The translations under genes and the position numbers were made by a program. Positions 49,226-51,317 of a stretch of 51,317 bases of DNA are shown here, piece by piece. Below the pieces are notes generated by a model. It saw nothing but the letters and a program-made list of their open reading frames with translations. It was not told the origin of the DNA and did not search any database. The stretch comes from Prevotella sp. (GTDB lineage Bacteria; Bacteroidota; Bacteroidia; Bacteroidales; Bacteroidaceae): contig JAEEHW010000008.1 of the NCBI GenBank assembly GCA_016281055.1, positions 1 to 51,317 on the forward strand. Reading direction: 5' to 3'. Position 1 is the first letter of the stretch, and every line of letters starts with the position of its first letter.

Positions 49226-50287
49226 ATGAAGAAACTAAAGCAAATACTGATGCTCCTCACATGCATCTGCGTGGTTATGGCAGCCGCTGTTGTGCGCGAC
49301 GGCAAACTGGCAGGAAGAAGCATAGGCAATGACAGCACCACTGTCGCAACACAAGACACAACCGCTGAACGAAGGCTCGCTGACGGCACAATGGTAATCA
49401 ACACCACAACGCTGGGCAAGGATATAAAAGGATATGCCGGCCCTGTACCTCTGGATATATATATCAAAGACGGACGGGTAATGCAAGTGAAGGCTTTGCC
49501 TAATGTGGAAACGCCAGACTTCTTCAATGAGGTAAAACCATTGCTGAACAGTTGGAACGGCAAGACACTAGAAGAGGCACTTGCCATGAAAGTGGATGCC
49601 GTGACTGGTGCTACATTCTCATCACGCGGTGTGATGCAGAACATGAAGCAGGGGGTGCTCTATGCCATGGAAATTGAAAAAGAGGAGTTACTGTTTGACA
49701 AGATGGACATGAACGCCAAATATGCTGCCGCTATCATCGTGGCACTGATGGCAGCTGTCATCCCCCTGTTCTATCGCAACAAGCATTTCCGCACCGCACA
49801 ACTACTTCTTAACGTGGCGGTGCTCGGACTATGGAGCGGTACGTTCCTCAGTTGGTCAATGTTTGTGGGATACATGTCGGGAGGCATTGATGTATGGACC
49901 TCTGTCGTACCCATTATCATGCTCGTCACAGCATTCATATATCCTTTGTTTGGAAAGAAACAGCACTACTGCACACACGTCTGCCCTTTCGGTTCGGCAC
50001 AGGACCTTGCAGGTAAGGTGAGCAAAAAGAAATGGAAGATGTCACAAGGTACGGTAAAAGCCTTGACAATGTTCCGCCGCATACTGTTCGTCGTACTCCT
50101 TATACTGATGTTTGCAGGTGTCACCGCAAAGTGGATGGACTACGAGCTCTTCACCGCCTTTATATGGCAGACGGCCAATGTTGTGGTTATCGTGTTCGCC
50201 CTCGTAATGCTTGTGCTTGCCGTGTTTGTGCCGCGCCCTTATTGCAGGTTTGTATGTCCTACGGGTACATTACTGAAAATCATCTGA
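49226..50287 (+). CDS. FMN-binding domain fused to a NosR-like 4Fe-4S membrane module
   Basis: Probable periplasm-to-membrane electron carrier. N-terminal segment 5-21 (membrane anchor or signal), a periplasmic FMN-binding domain about 60-150 with DAVTGATFSS (S/TGAT motif; Thr130 is the candidate for covalent FMN attachment), four to six transmembrane segments about 165-340, and two CxxxCP motifs: C249-C253 (CTHVCPFGSAQDL) and C340-C344 (CRFVCPTGTL). This is a shortened NosR/RnfG-NapH-like architecture without the C-terminal ferredoxin domain. No nos or rnf gene is adjacent. Related by motif to the gene at 4024. 353 residues; strong own promoter. Confidence 0.85.
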   Translation: MKKLKQILMLLTCICVVMAAAVVRDGKLAGRSIGNDSTTVATQDTTAERRLADGTMVINTTTLGKDIKGYAGPVPLDIYIKDGRVMQVKALPNVETPDFFNEVKPLLNSWNGKTLEEALAMKVDAVTGATFSSRGVMQNMKQGVLYAMEIEKEELLFDKMDMNAKYAAAIIVALMAAVIPLFYRNKHFRTAQLLLNVAVLGLWSGTFLSWSMFVGYMSGGIDVWTSVVPIIMLVTAFIYPLFGKKQHYCTHVCPFGSAQDLAGKVSKKKWKMSQGTVKALTMFRRILFVVLLILMFAGVTAKWMDYELFTAFIWQTANVVVIVFALVMLVLAVFVPRPYCRFVCPTGTLLKII

Positions 50288-50356
50288 CATTACTGCAAAC
50301 CGCAGTTTGCAAAAAACGCGGAAATGAACCTTGCAAGGGACATTTAACCAGAATAA

Positions 50357-50388
50357 TTTGTTTGTTCAAAAATAAAGCAGTACTTTTG
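50357..50388 (+). promoter_or_regulatory. Promoter of the aldolase gene
   Basis: -33 TTTG (50357-50360), 20-bp spacer, -7 TACTTTTG (50381-50388); leader about 40 nt to ATG 50434. Confidence 0.75.
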
Positions 50389-50433
50389 CGCAACGAAATT
50401 GTAATAATTTAATTATAAGAACAAACAAACACT

Positions 50434-51317
50434 ATGGTAAATTACAAAGACCTCGGCCTTGTGAACACCCGTGAGATGTTCAAGCGCGCCGTTGCTGGCG
50501 GTTATGCAATCCCAGCTTTCAACTTCAACACAATGGAGCAGATGCAGGCTATCGTTCAGGCTGCTGTTGAGACAAAATCTCCTGTTATCATGCAGGTTTC
50601 TAAGGGTGCCCGCAACTATGCCAACGGCACAATCCTCCGCAACCTCGCTAAGGGTGCTGTAGAGTATGCAAAGGAACTCGGCTGTGAGAATCCTGAAATC
50701 GTTCTGCACCTTGACCACGGAGATACTTTCGAGCTCTGCAAGGACTGTATCGACAACGGTTTCTCTTCAGTGATGATCGACGGTTCTTCACTGCCTTACG
50801 AAGAGAACGTAGCACTTGCTAAGAAGGTTGTTGAATACGCTCACCAGTTCGACGTTACCGTTGAGGCTGAGCTCGGCGTTCTCGCTGGTGTAGAGGATGA
50901 GGTTGTTGCCGCTGAATCACACTATACAAAGCCTGAGGAGGTTATCGACTTCGCTACACGTACTGGTTGCGACTCTCTCGCTATCTCTATCGGTACTTCT
51001 CACGGTGCACACAAGTTCACACCAGAGCAGTGCACATTGGTGAACGGCGTGCTCGTTCCACCACCATTGGCATTCGACATCCTGCACGAGATAGAGAAGA
51101 AACTCCCTGGATTCCCAATCGTTCTCCACGGTTCTTCATCAGTTCCTATGGAGGAGGTTAACACCATCAACAAGTTCGGCGGTAAGCTCGAGGCTGCCAT
51201 CGGTATCCCTGAGGAGCAGCTCCGCGAGGCTTCTAAGTCTGCTGTCTGCAAGATCAACATCGACTCTGACTCACGTCTTGCCATGACTGCTGCTATCCGC
51301 AAGCACCTGGCTGAGCA
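50434..51317 (+). CDS. fba: Class II fructose-1,6-bisphosphate aldolase, 5' part
   Basis: Zinc aldolase of glycolysis/gluconeogenesis; cut by the right edge after 294 codons. MFKRAVAGGYAIPAFNFNTM, the zinc-binding HLDHGDTFE (about 92-100), GFSSVMIDGSSLPYEEN, VEAELGVLAGVEDEV, SLAISIGTSHGAHKF and PIVLHGSSSVP are class II signatures. Codon use is strongly optimised (GTT/GCT/CTC/TCT), as expected of a highly expressed gene, in contrast to the AT-rich island before it. The frame is open at 51317. Confidence 0.97.
   Translation, partial: MVNYKDLGLVNTREMFKRAVAGGYAIPAFNFNTMEQMQAIVQAAVETKSPVIMQVSKGARNYANGTILRNLAKGAVEYAKELGCENPEIVLHLDHGDTFELCKDCIDNGFSSVMIDGSSLPYEENVALAKKVVEYAHQFDVTVEAELGVLAGVEDEVVAAESHYTKPEEVIDFATRTGCDSLAISIGTSHGAHKFTPEQCTLVNGVLVPPPLAFDILHEIEKKLPGFPIVLHGSSSVPMEEVNTINKFGGKLEAAIGIPEEQLREASKSAVCKINIDSDSRLAMTAAIRKHLAE

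Overview
The window looks like chromosomal DNA of a Bacteroidales bacterium, most likely Prevotella or a close relative. The basis is: recurrent TAnnTTTG -7 promoter elements (the Bacteroidetes sigma-ABfr type) with almost no Shine-Dalgarno sequences, the Bacteroidales-type gene order uppS-bamA-ompH-ompH-ompH-murI, families typical of this group (DUF6089-, DUF6242- and DUF3316-like proteins), many Ala-Gln signal-peptide ends, and a xylan-degrading pair. The genus is an inference; no rRNA or tRNA gene lies in the window.

Layout. 1-3.8 kb: tail of an RND efflux pump, its outer-membrane channel, and lpxA. 4.0-8.7 kb: a membrane 4Fe-4S protein, a Bcp peroxiredoxin, a methyltransferase, a CCA/poly(A)-type nucleotidyltransferase and an RlpA-like protein. 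8.9-13.8 kb: a stand-alone IMP cyclohydrolase followed by mreB-mreC-mreD-mrdA (cell shape). 14.0-22.7 kb, minus strand: an envelope-biogenesis run of a DUF6242-like lipoprotein, a DUF6089-like protein, uppS, bamA, three ompH/skp paralogues, murI and tadA. 22.9-30.8 kb: a DUF805 protein, a small outer-membrane barrel, an ABC exporter, NAD kinase, a DJ-1 protein, ispD, an S41 peptidase and a DUF3316-like protein. 30.8-36.1 kb: topoisomerase IV A, guanine deaminase, a secreted flavin-reductase-fold protein and pssA. 36.3-42.0 kb: a xylan-side-chain module (GH115 alpha-glucuronidase translationally coupled to a CE1-type esterase) and a secreted protein. 42.1-47.0 kb: an AT-rich accessory island with a truncated IS4-type transposase, a GIY-YIG nuclease, three secreted proteins of unknown function and two ~285-bp direct repeats. 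47.3-51.3 kb: an alpha/beta-hydrolase, an O-methyltransferase, an FMN/4Fe-4S membrane protein and the start of class II fructose-bisphosphate aldolase.

The most unusual content is repetitive. Short heptamer tandem arrays (general pattern NTGNRNR) fill gene-gene spacers and also sit in frame inside signal peptides and linkers. In several places two such arrays face each other as inverted arms around an unrelated 30-55 bp core, making 66-102 bp palindromic elements; one of these is translated in frame inside the GH115 enzyme. A larger composite repeat (an A box, TAAAAGCTATC hairpins, in two copies a heptamer palindrome, and a D box) lies just downstream of three unrelated minus-strand genes. 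I found no CRISPR array, prophage or classical defence island.
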